Assembly (NCBI GenBank): GCA_040830545.1
Contig: JBFOMB010000199.1
Span: forward strand, 1-49,480
Length of the DNA stretch: 49,480 bases
Source of the DNA: HXMU1420-2 sp040830545
GTDB lineage: Bacteria; Pseudomonadota; Alphaproteobacteria; Rhodobacterales; Rhodobacteraceae
Reading direction: 5' to 3'
A program made the translations under genes and the position numbers. The notes below the pieces were generated by a model. That model did not search any database, was not told the DNA's origin, and saw only the letters and a program-made list of their open reading frames with translations. Shown here one piece after another: positions 6,991-14,967 of this stretch; within the stretch, counting starts at the first letter, position 1; every line of letters begins with the position of its first letter.

Positions 6991-9987
6991 ATGGAAAACC
7001 TGCTGCAAGACACAAACGACAAGCTTACCTTCACTCAATACACGCTGTCGGACCACTGGACGGGCCTTGTCGGGCCGGATGGCCTGCCCGTGCTGACAAC
7101 CAGCGTCGAAACGGCCGAGGACGTGCCCTACGAGCTGGAGTTCAGCCTGGCCGCCAACTTGTCCGCGGACGTCACCCGCGTCACCATCGAGGTGGTGTTT
7201 GACGGCGAAACCATCGGGCAGTTCGTGCACGACGGCGGGGTATTTGAAACCTACACGTTCGACCTGATCGGTACGGGCGACGCGGCCAATATCGAGTTCC
7301 GAATTCTGGATACAGACCGTGGGACGGACGGCACCATCGACACATCCGGCGTGATCCCGAGCGTTGAAAAGACAATGACCTTCCTGGGCAGCGAGGTGAC
7401 AGTTGACGCTTTCGCCCCCGGTCAGAACTTCATCTATCAGGTGCTGAACGGCCAGTTGGTCAAATTCGACCTGAACACCAATTCCTATACGGAAACCGAA
7501 ACGCCCGCCGCCGTGAACGTCAACGCGATCGGGTATTCCAGCGAAACGGACCTGATCTATGGCCTTGCTCGGTCTGACGGTACCGACGCAACGGGCGTTG
7601 CCATTGCCAGAAACGACGTGATCGCGTTGGACGCCACTGGCGCAACCTACAAGGTGTCGGGTGGTGTTCTGGGATCCTACATCGGCGACGTCGACGATGC
7701 GGGTCAACTCTGGACCTTCACCGGGAACCTGTCCCGCGCAGTGGTCTATGACCTGTCGGAAACGGATGTGAATGGCAATCTGGTGTCGCGCTCCATTGAC
7801 CTGCCGAATGCAGGCATCCCGACGCGCGGGTTGGCCGATCTGGCCTACAATGCCGAACAACAGACCTTCTATGGCGTGGCCCACGGTGGATCGACTGGGG
7901 CGCCGGGCGCGCTGGTGGCGGTCGATGTATCCCAGGTGGCGTTTGGCGGTGATCCGATTGTGACCACGCAGACCATCACGGGCACAATCGTGGACGGAGA
8001 GACACGGTCCGGCATCCCGGCCAGCGCCTATGGCGCAACCATCGTGGACGCGGATGGCAACGTCTATGCCGGGGCCAACAACACGGACCATGATCTGGAC
8101 GCTGCAACACCCAATGCAGGTGGGTTCTACAAACTGGCCACCGGGGCAGATGGTCTGCTGTATATGGAGCTTCTGGCGCAGGCCCCCCGCGTGTCCAGCA
8201 ACGACGGCGCGATGGACACCCGCGGGGTCGATCCGTTCCTCGGGATCGACACGTCCTCGACCGTGTTGCTGCGCGCGCCCGTGGTCACGGTGGCCGTCGC
8301 TGAGGATGACATGGTCAAGCTTGCCGCCAAAGGCGACGCCGCCATTGTGGATCTTTTTGCAAATGACGAGGTGAGCGAGGGCGAGGCCCTGACGCTCACC
8401 CATCTGGGCGGGGAACCGGTTGCGGTTGACGACGTCCTGACCCTGACCAACGGTGAAACGGTCAAGTACCTGGGACAAGGCCGGGTCGAGGTGACACCGG
8501 GTGCGCTGCCTCGTGACGTGACCGAAACGCTGACTTACCGGATCGAAAACGGCAGCGGGGTCGCGGATACGGCAACACTGACCATTACGACCTCGCCCGT
8601 GCAAGGCACGGGGACCAGGGATCATCTGGTCGGATATATCGATGCGGACGGCACGCGGATCGACGGGACGGACGGGTTAAACGACGTGATCCTGGGGTTT
8701 GCCGGGAATGACAAGATCTTTGCCGGTGCCGGGCATGATGACGTTTATGGCGGCGCGGGGCGCGATTTCATCCGGGCACAGGCGGGGGATGACCTGATCT
8801 ATGGTGGAGCGGATGCGGACGTTCTGGATGGTGGCACAGGCGCGGACACAATGTTCGGCGGAACGGGGAATGACATCTATTTCGTCGATCAAACCGGCGA
8901 TGTGGTGTCCGAGGCTGATGGCGACGGCACCGACACGGTGAAGTCCCGCGTCAGTTTCACGCTGGACACCGGCCTTGAAAACCTCTGGCTGCAAAAGGGT
9001 TCGCAGGCACTGACCGGAACCGGCAACGACGCGCGCAACATGATCGTCGGGAACGCTTTGGACAACGTGATTGACGGCAAAGGTGACAATGACAACCTGA
9101 TCGCCGGGGCTGGTGACGATCTGGTCTATGGCGGCGACGGTCATGACAAGCTGCATGGCGACGACGGCAACGACCTCCTCTACGGTGATGCCGGAAATGA
9201 CAAACTGCACGGCGGCACCGGGGCCGATACGGTTTACGGCGGGGACGGCAACGACATTCTGTGCCCGGGTCAGGGTGACGACGTCATGTATGGCGGGGAT
9301 GGGCGGGACATCCTGTCGGGAAACGCTGGGGCGGATACCGCCTATGGCGGCTTGGGGAACGACGTCTACAAGGTCACCGATACGCTCGACACGATCATCG
9401 AGTACGCGGACGAAGGGCACGACGTCGTGCACGCCAAGGCCGACGTGACCTTGTCCGACCATGTCGAGGATGCCTTCCTCTTCGGCACCGCCGACTATGC
9501 CGCAACCGGGAACGCCGCCGTAAACCGGCTGATTGGCAATGGGGGCGACAACACTTTGTTTGGCCTGGGTGGCAACGACCACATCGACGGACGGCACGGG
9601 GATGACGACATTTCAGGTGGAACTGGCGCGGACAAAATGCATGGCGGCGCGGGCAACGACATCCTGAATGGCGGGGATGGTGAGGATACGCTTTTCGGTG
9701 ATGCTGGAACGGATCAACTCACCGGCGGGCAAGGTGACGACCTGATGTTCGGCGGATCCGGCGCTGATACATTCCTGTTCCAATCGGGCGATGGTCAGGA
9801 TGTTATCGGTGACTTCGACGTTTCGGAGGACAGTTTGTTCATCGAAACCGTCGACCTCGGCGGGATGAACTGGTCGGAAGACAGCCTTGGCATAAGACTG
9901 TCTTATGGAGAAGACGACGGGCTGTTGCTGCGTGGGTTGGTGTTGGAACAGGTTCAGGACATCTCTCTGTTCCCTTTGGATTTGTGA
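6991..9987 (+). CDS. RTX calcium-binding secreted protein of the EPS operon
   Basis: 998-residue, acidic, cysteine-poor protein without an N-terminal signal peptide, expected to leave by a type I (ABC/MFP/TolC) system. The N-terminal 20-130 region is a beta-rich, possibly carbohydrate-binding module. About 145-430 resembles a beta-propeller-like repeat domain, and 435-535 an Ig/cadherin-like domain. Three blocks of GGxGxDxUx nonapeptides follow (about 563-633, 693-797, 850-933), separated by spacers with the LENLWL-type motif usual in such proteins. The end has a C-terminal signal-like region rich in L, D and F. It lies 43 bases after the sugar transferase and is followed by a terminator, so it closes the EPS operon. 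Adhesin or polysaccharide-linked matrix protein is inference; no catalytic domain was recognised. Confidence 0.87.
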   Translation: MENLLQDTNDKLTFTQYTLSDHWTGLVGPDGLPVLTTSVETAEDVPYELEFSLAANLSADVTRVTIEVVFDGETIGQFVHDGGVFETYTFDLIGTGDAANIEFRILDTDRGTDGTIDTSGVIPSVEKTMTFLGSEVTVDAFAPGQNFIYQVLNGQLVKFDLNTNSYTETETPAAVNVNAIGYSSETDLIYGLARSDGTDATGVAIARNDVIALDATGATYKVSGGVLGSYIGDVDDAGQLWTFTGNLSRAVVYDLSETDVNGNLVSRSIDLPNAGIPTRGLADLAYNAEQQTFYGVAHGGSTGAPGALVAVDVSQVAFGGDPIVTTQTITGTIVDGETRSGIPASAYGATIVDADGNVYAGANNTDHDLDAATPNAGGFYKLATGADGLLYMELLAQAPRVSSNDGAMDTRGVDPFLGIDTSSTVLLRAPVVTVAVAEDDMVKLAAKGDAAIVDLFANDEVSEGEALTLTHLGGEPVAVDDVLTLTNGETVKYLGQGRVEVTPGALPRDVTETLTYRIENGSGVADTATLTITTSPVQGTGTRDHLVGYIDADGTRIDGTDGLNDVILGFAGNDKIFAGAGHDDVYGGAGRDFIRAQAGDDLIYGGADADVLDGGTGADTMFGGTGNDIYFVDQTGDVVSEADGDGTDTVKSRVSFTLDTGLENLWLQKGSQALTGTGNDARNMIVGNALDNVIDGKGDNDNLIAGAGDDLVYGGDGHDKLHGDDGNDLLYGDAGNDKLHGGTGADTVYGGDGNDILCPGQGDDVMYGGDGRDILSGNAGADTAYGGLGNDVYKVTDTLDTIIEYADEGHDVVHAKADVTLSDHVEDAFLFGTADYAATGNAAVNRLIGNGGDNTLFGLGGNDHIDGRHGDDDISGGTGADKMHGGAGNDILNGGDGEDTLFGDAGTDQLTGGQGDDLMFGGSGADTFLFQSGDGQDVIGDFDVSEDSLFIETVDLGGMNWSEDSLGIRLSYGEDDGLLLRGLVLEQVQDISLFPLDL

Positions 9988-10021
9988 CCGACAAGGGTGC
10001 TGCGGTCCGTCGGTATGGGGT

Positions 10022-10052
10022 GCGGACTCCCTCAGAAGGAGTTCGCCTTTTT
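10022..10052 (+). terminator. rho-independent terminator after the RTX gene
   Basis: Stem GCGGACTCC (10022-10030) pairs with GGAGTTCGC (10038-10046), 9 pairs including one G-U, with a 7-base loop, followed by CTTTTT. It starts 35 bases after the RTX stop and should end the EPS operon transcript. Confidence 0.85.
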
Positions 10053-10197
10053 AGAGCGTCGCGCATCGTTTCAGTTGCCAACCCCAAACTGATCCGCTGT
10101 TCCGGGTTTGGTATCTGACCAATTGAACCCCGATCGAGCTCTGTACGTTTTGGGGTAACCCCGTTTCGTCGTCTGTACAAAACGGGGGTACTCGGTC

Positions 10198-10995
10198 TCA
10201 GCGATTGTACAAAACCGGGAACCAGTCCTCGCGCAGACGCTGGCCCGGTGTCATGTCATGCCCCGGATACGGCGGCGAAGTTCGGCCCGGACGTTCCACA
10301 TATCGCGCATCATCCCCGACCAAACGCAGCGAAAACGCGCGCCTGCGCGACGTGCTGGTGTTCCCCCGCGCGCCGTGCAGCGTGCGGTAATTGAACGCCA
10401 CTGCATCGCCCGGTTCCATCTGCCATTCGGCCACTGACATGCCTTCGGCATCCGGGTCAGGAACGGGGATATACTGACCTTCATCCGGGAAGAAATCCTC
10501 TTCTGACGCCCAGCGCGTCGGCAGCACTTCTTTCTCCCAGGCATGTGATCCCTTCACGCAACGCAGGGTCGCATCGGTCACTCCGTCCAACGGGGACCAA
10601 AAGCTAACTGTCTGTTTTCCATCAACAAAATAGTATGGCCCATCCTGGTGCCACGGGGTCGCCATGGAGGTGCCCGGTTCCTTGACCAGCACGTGATCGT
10701 GGAACATCTGCACCGATTGCGACCCCATCAGGTCTGCGGCCACCTCGGCTGCGGGGGAGTTGCGGATCACGTCCTCGAATTCAGGGATGCGGGTCCAGTT
10801 GCAGTAGTCGTCAAAGAACCGCCCGCTTTCCCCATCGCGTTTGTTTTCAGAGGCATAGGGGCCAGGTTCGTCCATATTGCGTGCCACGCCAGCACGCAGC
10901 GTGTCCACGTGGTCGGCAAACAGCCCTTTGACCAGCACAACGCCGTCACGTTGGAAATCGTCGATCATGGTTTGGGTCACCAACGGGTGGGTCAT
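10198..10995 (-). CDS. phytanoyl-CoA dioxygenase (PhyH) family Fe(II)/2-oxoglutarate oxygenase
   Basis: 265-residue non-heme iron oxygenase of the PhyH family. The facial triad is visible as H116 and D118 in TPWHQDGPYYF and H207 in TLHGARGN; arginines at 217-219 or R224 are candidates for 2-oxoglutarate binding. Family members hydroxylate small molecules (ectoine, phytanoyl-CoA, chlorinated or phosphonate substrates) with CO2 and succinate release. The substrate here is unknown. No terminator with a T-run was found downstream. It is transcribed divergently from a LysR regulator 91 bases away, the likely controller. Confidence 0.9.
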   Translation of the reverse strand: MTHPLVTQTMIDDFQRDGVVLVKGLFADHVDTLRAGVARNMDEPGPYASENKRDGESGRFFDDYCNWTRIPEFEDVIRNSPAAEVAADLMGSQSVQMFHDHVLVKEPGTSMATPWHQDGPYYFVDGKQTVSFWSPLDGVTDATLRCVKGSHAWEKEVLPTRWASEEDFFPDEGQYIPVPDPDAEGMSVAEWQMEPGDAVAFNYRTLHGARGNTSTSRRRAFSLRLVGDDARYVERPGRTSPPYPGHDMTPGQRLREDWFPVLYNR

Positions 10996-11060
10996 CGCTT
11001 CATCTCCTGTGTTTCCTGTCGAATACCCAGATGCCCCGACGAAGGTGATGTTTCAATTCA

Positions 11061-11075
11061 TACTTTTTAAAGGTA
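11061..11075. promoter_or_regulatory. candidate LysR-type operator
   Basis: TACTTTTTAAAGGTA is a 15-base dyad with one T-G mispair, 12 bases before the LysR gene start and inside the 91-base divergent region. LysR regulators usually bind short AT-rich dyads near their own promoter. The dyad is seen; binding is inferred, and its right half also serves as the ribosome-binding region (AAAGGTAGG). Confidence 0.35.
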
Positions 11076-11086
11076 GGCATAGTTTC

Positions 11087-12001
11087 ATGTTATATCTTTC
11101 TCTCCGCCACTACGAATACGTCACCGCCATCGCCCGCCACGGGTCGCTGTCAGCAGCGGCGCTTGAGGTGAATGTCAGCCAACCCGCTCTGTCGGTCGCT
11201 CTGTCCCGGATCGAGGATCACCTGGGCCAAAGCCTGTTCCTGCGCCGCAAGGGTGCGCCACTGTCCCTGACCCCGCGCGGTCGGGCATTTGTGCGCGAGG
11301 CCGAGGCGTTGCTGACACACGCGCAGCGGCTGGAAAACCCGGACACGCCGCAACCGCCTTCGGTCCGCGTCGATCTGGGCTGTTTCACCGACCTTGCGCC
11401 ATTTCTGTTGGCACCAACGCTCAAACTGGCGCGGGCCAACGCGCCAGATCTGGACCTGCGCTACCATGTCTACGGGTTCGAAAGATTGGTCGAGGCATTG
11501 CTGAACGGGCGGATCGATCTGGCGTTGAGCTTTGATCTGGGGTTTGACGACGGGTTCGAACGGCAACAGATCGGCAAGGCGGTGCCCCATGCGTTGGTCG
11601 CGGCGGATGACCCGCTGGCCCGGCGCGGCGAACTGCACCTGTCCGACCTCGCAGACAGGTCATTGATATTGTTCGAAGAAGGCCTGTCCGTGCACCATGT
11701 GTTACAGATGCTGCGGCGACACGGGTTAAAGCCCGTGTTGGCCCACCGCGCCAGATCGCTGGAGATCATGCGCAGTCTGGCCGCCCATGGCGAAGGGGTT
11801 GGGATCACTTACACGCTGCCGCCCGGCGACCAGAGTTATGACGGGACCTCGGTCAAATCCATTCGAATCGCAGATTCGAGCGCATCCGAACCTGTGGTGA
11901 TCGTGCGCCACGGGCATGGCGCGGCAGAGGATCCCGTGGTCAATCTGACCCAGACATTGGCGGCCGGATTGCCCCGGCTCATGCCGGGACTGGCGATCTA
12001 A
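11087..12001 (+). CDS. LysR family transcriptional regulator
   Basis: 304 residues. A winged helix-turn-helix occupies about 5-60 (LRHYEYVTAIARHGSLSAAA, then SQPALSVALSRIEDHLGQ and FLRRKGAPLSLTPRG), followed by a linker helix and a two-lobed periplasmic-binding-like effector domain (about 90-295). Start chosen at 11087 because AAAGGTAGG lies 8-10 bases upstream; an in-frame ATG at 11048 and a longer frame to 10877 run into the divergent promoter. Orientation suggests it controls the adjacent PhyH-type oxygenase, perhaps in response to that enzyme's substrate. The effector is unknown. Confidence 0.92.
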   Translation: MLYLSLRHYEYVTAIARHGSLSAAALEVNVSQPALSVALSRIEDHLGQSLFLRRKGAPLSLTPRGRAFVREAEALLTHAQRLENPDTPQPPSVRVDLGCFTDLAPFLLAPTLKLARANAPDLDLRYHVYGFERLVEALLNGRIDLALSFDLGFDDGFERQQIGKAVPHALVAADDPLARRGELHLSDLADRSLILFEEGLSVHHVLQMLRRHGLKPVLAHRARSLEIMRSLAAHGEGVGITYTLPPGDQSYDGTSVKSIRIADSSASEPVVIVRHGHGAAEDPVVNLTQTLAAGLPRLMPGLAI

Positions 12002-12022
12002 ATTGTCAGAGTGTCAGCCGGT

Positions 12023-12445
12023 TCAGTCCGCCACGCGGCGCAATCGAATGACCACATCGACCGATGCAATTTCGGCACCGTCCGGTGCATTCGGCACCTG
12101 CGCAATCACCAACTGATCCGCCGGTGCATCCGAAAGACGGCCCTCGTCTTCCCAATAGAAGTGCGGGTGATCATGTGTGTTGGTGTCAAAATAGCTCTTG
12201 GAGCCGTCAACCGTGACCTCCTGCAGCAGACCCGCATCGCAGAACGCCCGCAGCGTATTGTACACGGTGGCCAGAGACACGGCTGCGCCTTTGCCCTTGG
12301 CGGAATCAAACAGGCTTTCTGCGGTGACGTGGCGGTGATTGCCGTCCCCCACCAACAATTCGGCCAGCGTCACCCGCTGCCGTGTCGGTCTGAGGCCCGC
12401 ATTCCCCAGCCAGGTCGTCGCACGTTCAGTTGCTTGCGTCGGCAT
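12023..12445 (-). CDS. irr: Irr, Fur-family iron/heme response regulator
   Basis: 140-residue Fur-family regulator of the alphaproteobacterial Irr type. LRPTRQRVTLAELLV and LATVYNTLRAFCDAGLL are the winged helix DNA-binding elements; THDHPHFYWEDEGRL holds the histidine-rich HxH heme/metal region. Irr accumulates in iron deficiency and represses iron-using genes through ICE boxes, being destabilised or inactivated by heme. The N-terminal cysteine-proline heme motif of Bradyrhizobium Irr is absent, as in many relatives. The frame is open to 12553, but the MPTQATER start gives the normal family length. It is head-to-head with fabA, a neighbourhood also seen in other Rhodobacteraceae. Confidence 0.9.
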   Translation of the reverse strand: MPTQATERATTWLGNAGLRPTRQRVTLAELLVGDGNHRHVTAESLFDSAKGKGAAVSLATVYNTLRAFCDAGLLQEVTVDGSKSYFDTNTHDHPHFYWEDEGRLSDAPADQLVIAQVPNAPDGAEIASVDVVIRLRRVAD

Positions 12446-12500
12446 TGCTGCATCCGTGTTTAGGTTACACGAAGTATAAAGGCCAATTTGGCGAAATTTC

Positions 12501-12510
12501 AATTGCAATT
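12501..12510. promoter_or_regulatory. AATTGCAATT palindrome between irr and fabA
   Basis: A perfect 10-base palindrome 56 bases upstream of the irr start and 116 bases before fabA, in an AT-rich patch of the 180-base divergent region. It could be part of either promoter or an operator. No ICE-box-like sequence was recognised. Only the palindrome is seen; function is inferred. Confidence 0.25.
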
Positions 12511-12625
12511 CAGTCGCAAGAACATTGGGTCGCAGGCGCGGCGTGTTGGCCACACTTGCCCCATTGGGGATCGCGGTGCTAGAGGGGCCTGATCAAACAG
12601 GCAAAGCAACCGGAAAGGCGGCAGA

Positions 12626-13135
12626 ATGGCTCAATACCCCACCAGCTTCGACAAAGAGGGCCTGTTGGCCTGCGCCCGCGGCGAATTGTTCGGAGAGGGG
12701 AACGCCCAATTGCCTGAACCGCCGATGCTGATGATGGACCGGATCACCGACATCAGCGAAGATGGCGGGCAGCATGGCAAGGGTCATGTGCTGGCGGAAT
12801 TCGACATCAAGCCGGACCTGTGGTTCTTTGACTGCCACTTCCCCGGTAACCCGATCATGCCTGGCTGTCTGGGTCTGGATGGTCTGTGGCAATTGACCGG
12901 TTTCAACCTGGGCTGGCGTGGCTGGACCGGGCGCGGTTACGCGCTGGGTGTGGGCGAGGTAAAGCTGAAGGGCATGGTGCGCCCGGACCGCAAGATGCTG
13001 ACCTACAAGATTGATTTCACCAAGGCCATCCAGACCCGCCGGCTGACCATGGGCGTTGCGGATGGCATCGTCGAAGCGGACGGCGAAGTGATCTATGAAG
13101 TCAAGGACATGAAGGTCGCGCTCAGCGAAAGCTGA
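12626..13135 (+). CDS. fabA: FabA, 3-hydroxydecanoyl-ACP dehydratase/isomerase
   Basis: 169 residues, the usual FabA length. It dehydrates 3-hydroxyacyl-ACP and isomerises trans-2- to cis-3-decenoyl-ACP, the branch point of anaerobic-type unsaturated fatty-acid synthesis. The single hot-dog domain carries catalytic H71 in DCHFPGNPIMPG and D85 in CLGLDGLWQL. A GGAAAGG site precedes the ATG. FabB and FabI, its usual operon partners, lie 3.2 kb downstream on the same strand behind inserted genes, so its transcript probably no longer continues into them. Confidence 0.97.
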   Translation: MAQYPTSFDKEGLLACARGELFGEGNAQLPEPPMLMMDRITDISEDGGQHGKGHVLAEFDIKPDLWFFDCHFPGNPIMPGCLGLDGLWQLTGFNLGWRGWTGRGYALGVGEVKLKGMVRPDRKMLTYKIDFTKAIQTRRLTMGVADGIVEADGEVIYEVKDMKVALSES

Positions 13136-13173
13136 GGTCAGCCACAGCGCCGGGCCGCGCAATCCAAGTGGTT

Positions 13174-14310
13174 TCAAAATCCACCGCGGCCGACCGTGAC
13201 CTTGACCGAGTTGTTCAGCCGGAGCGCCGCGCCGGGTATGACACCAATCCGGGCGGACGGATCATCGCTGAACGACTCGTAGAGGCCATAGAGGTCACCA
13301 AACAGATCAATTGACTTCTCTGACGTCAAAACAGTGCTGTGATTGCCGCGCTCCCCATCATCCAGCGCTGTGACATCTACATAGACAACATCAAACTCCG
13401 AAAAGTCGACTGTGGAGCCTTCGTTCCCCAGACGGCGGGTTTCTCCGGTCAACCGGGCGGACAAGGCAAGCGCTTGGTCATGCTCGGACCCCATGATCCA
13501 CAACGGCGCTGGCAGTTTTCCGATGTCGCTGAGTTGCGAGTGAAACACTTCTACGTCGATGTCCGGTGAAATCAGTACGACCTGATCGAACAACCGGTCG
13601 AGTTTGCGCCGGTCGGACAACGCCACCCCTCGCATGGTTTCCATCACCAGATGCGACCCCATGGAGTGCGCGACAACCGTGATCTCATCCGGATTTGTTG
13701 CAGCAACCTGATCCATGAACGCTTCGAAATGGCTTCGGCTGAGAACGGTTCGATCCCGGTCTGCTACATATGCCAACGGCTTTGCCGTGGATGGCCATGA
13801 ATAATATGCCAGTGTCTCTTTTGTTTCGAAGTCGGTTGCGACCTGGGCCAAGCGGTACAGCCCTTGTGAAAACGTGTTGTTGTATCCGTGAACAAAGACA
13901 AGCACCCGACGGCCGTCCTTGGGTTTGTTTTGAGTGACTTTGCGCAAACTCGCACGAAAGTGGGCTGGATCCTCAAAATGCGAAATACGGGTGACGGCAA
14001 AATCCCGATCCAGATCAACCTTGCCCCTGGCCCGATGCACTGTGCCGGCCTCGCGATTCTTCGGGACGGAAACCTCAAGCTGCGTCAATGACAAGGAGCG
14101 GGAGGTCTCAGCACCAAAGTCGTTTGGGCCGCTTCTTTCGCGGTTTGTCCCGGAAAAGATCGTGTGAACGGTTTGGGGTGTGGCGCCTTCCGGTGCCAAT
14201 GTGATCCCTTCACGTTCCACACATGCGGATAACATCCAAACACATGCCAGCAGACCCAGACATCGCTTCGTTTTGGAAACCACACAAATTCTGCAAGCGT
14301 CCTGCAGCAT
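13174..14310 (-). CDS. alpha/beta hydrolase lipoprotein (DUF900 family)
   Basis: 378 residues with a lipoprotein signal (hydrophobic stretch ending LSAC, lipid-bearing cysteine near residue 30) and a DUF900-type alpha/beta hydrolase domain. VLVFVHGYNNTF gives the oxyanion region, VVAHSMGSH the nucleophile elbow (GxSxG-like, AHSMG), and a histidine in GNHST near the end is a candidate catalytic residue. The protein should sit on a membrane facing the periplasm; the substrate (ester or lipid) is unknown. ATG at 14310 chosen; a TTG (14316) and a GTG 9 codons later are possible. It lies antisense between fabA and fabB, in DNA of lower GC than its flanks, consistent with insertion. Confidence 0.82.
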   Translation of the reverse strand: MLQDACRICVVSKTKRCLGLLACVWMLSACVEREGITLAPEGATPQTVHTIFSGTNRERSGPNDFGAETSRSLSLTQLEVSVPKNREAGTVHRARGKVDLDRDFAVTRISHFEDPAHFRASLRKVTQNKPKDGRRVLVFVHGYNNTFSQGLYRLAQVATDFETKETLAYYSWPSTAKPLAYVADRDRTVLSRSHFEAFMDQVAATNPDEITVVAHSMGSHLVMETMRGVALSDRRKLDRLFDQVVLISPDIDVEVFHSQLSDIGKLPAPLWIMGSEHDQALALSARLTGETRRLGNEGSTVDFSEFDVVYVDVTALDDGERGNHSTVLTSEKSIDLFGDLYGLYESFSDDPSARIGVIPGAALRLNNSVKVTVGRGGF

Positions 14311-14967
14311 GACCAATACCCGATTCGATCTTTACCGCTTCAGCAGTAATCACGCGCCGAAGAAAAGTGTAGTATGAACAACAGCTTTTCAGAATTTCGC
14401 GCACGCTCGCGCCAACGAAGAGCCAACAGATCGGAAAGTCGATTGCGAGCGCAAACTGCACCGCTCGGGATCCAGAAAACGCTCGTTGGAAACACGTTTT
14501 CCGTACCCGAAACACAGTTGGACTGCACGACAACGGCCACGTGCCGACACAGAGAGGTAACGCAGGATAGCGCGTGTTGTGGGGAATTCCCGTAAATGCA
14601 TCAAATCATAGCCCAAATGGATCATGCGCATGGGAAGCAGGTCTCATATTTCTATGTTTCGACCGTGAGACAACAAAGGACCTCACCGGAATCCAGTTGA
14701 GCCTTCTCCCCTTACAGTCGTTTCGCATGAAACGCGTTGCCGTTTCCCTCGACATCGGTAACTGCGATTTCAAATGGCCCACAACTTAGTACTTGAATAA
14801 ACAGTATCATTTTAGGGCCGTCCTGCCGTGGACCCCTCGTGTCTGTCCGCAAAACGGCACACCACGGCAGGACAATTTACCCATCCACAACCAAAGCAGC
14901 TGTGAGCCGTTTGGAGCTGTGGTTCAGTCTGGGGCAACCCAGCACGAAGCAGCAATGTTAGTGTGCT
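14311..14967. other. 657-base non-coding stretch with several hairpins
   Basis: No convincing gene: the open frames here are short, overlap each other and lack family motifs or good ribosome-binding sites. GC content is visibly lower than in neighbouring genes. Several inverted repeats occur: CGTTTC-GCAT-GAAACG-N6-CGTTTC (14719-14746, two mutually exclusive hairpins), a 12-bp perfect stem at 14820-14873, a bulged stem AACCA/CAGCT with AGCTGTGGTT at about 14889-14923, and GAAGCA/TGCTTC just beyond the LuxR stop. It may hold a small RNA, a decayed gene, or both. Confidence 0.45.
14820..14873. repeat. 12-bp perfect inverted repeat with nested stem
   Basis: GTCCTGCCGTGG (14820-14831) and CCACGGCAGGAC (14862-14873) are exact reverse complements around a 30-base loop. 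The loop itself can pair (GTGT with ACAC, CCG with CGG around CAAAA). No T-run follows on the + strand, so it is a poor terminator there. It could be part of a structured RNA or a binding or recombination site. Only the structure is seen. Confidence 0.6.

Noticed and set aside
6925..8625. 566-codon open frame opposite the RTX gene
   Set aside because: It has no recognisable domain and mirrors the codon bias of the RTX gene on the other strand; long antisense frames are common in GC-rich DNA and a similar one lies at 8677-9597.
8680..9790. tandem DNA repeat or CRISPR-like array in the RTX gene
   Set aside because: The periodicity of about 27 bases is that of coding GGxGxDxUx nonapeptides with variable sequence, not identical repeats with spacers.
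10080..10150. tRNA-like arms (GGTTCAATTGG on the - strand)
   Set aside because: Resembles a D or T loop only locally; no acceptor stem, anticodon arm or complete cloverleaf could be drawn.
14389..14631. short open frames in the stretch upstream of the hydrolase
   Set aside because: They overlap on both strands, are 65-110 codons, and lack ribosome-binding sites and motifs.
14820..14873. terminator interpretation of the 12-bp stem
   Set aside because: No T-run on either side and a 30-base loop; kept only as an unassigned repeat.
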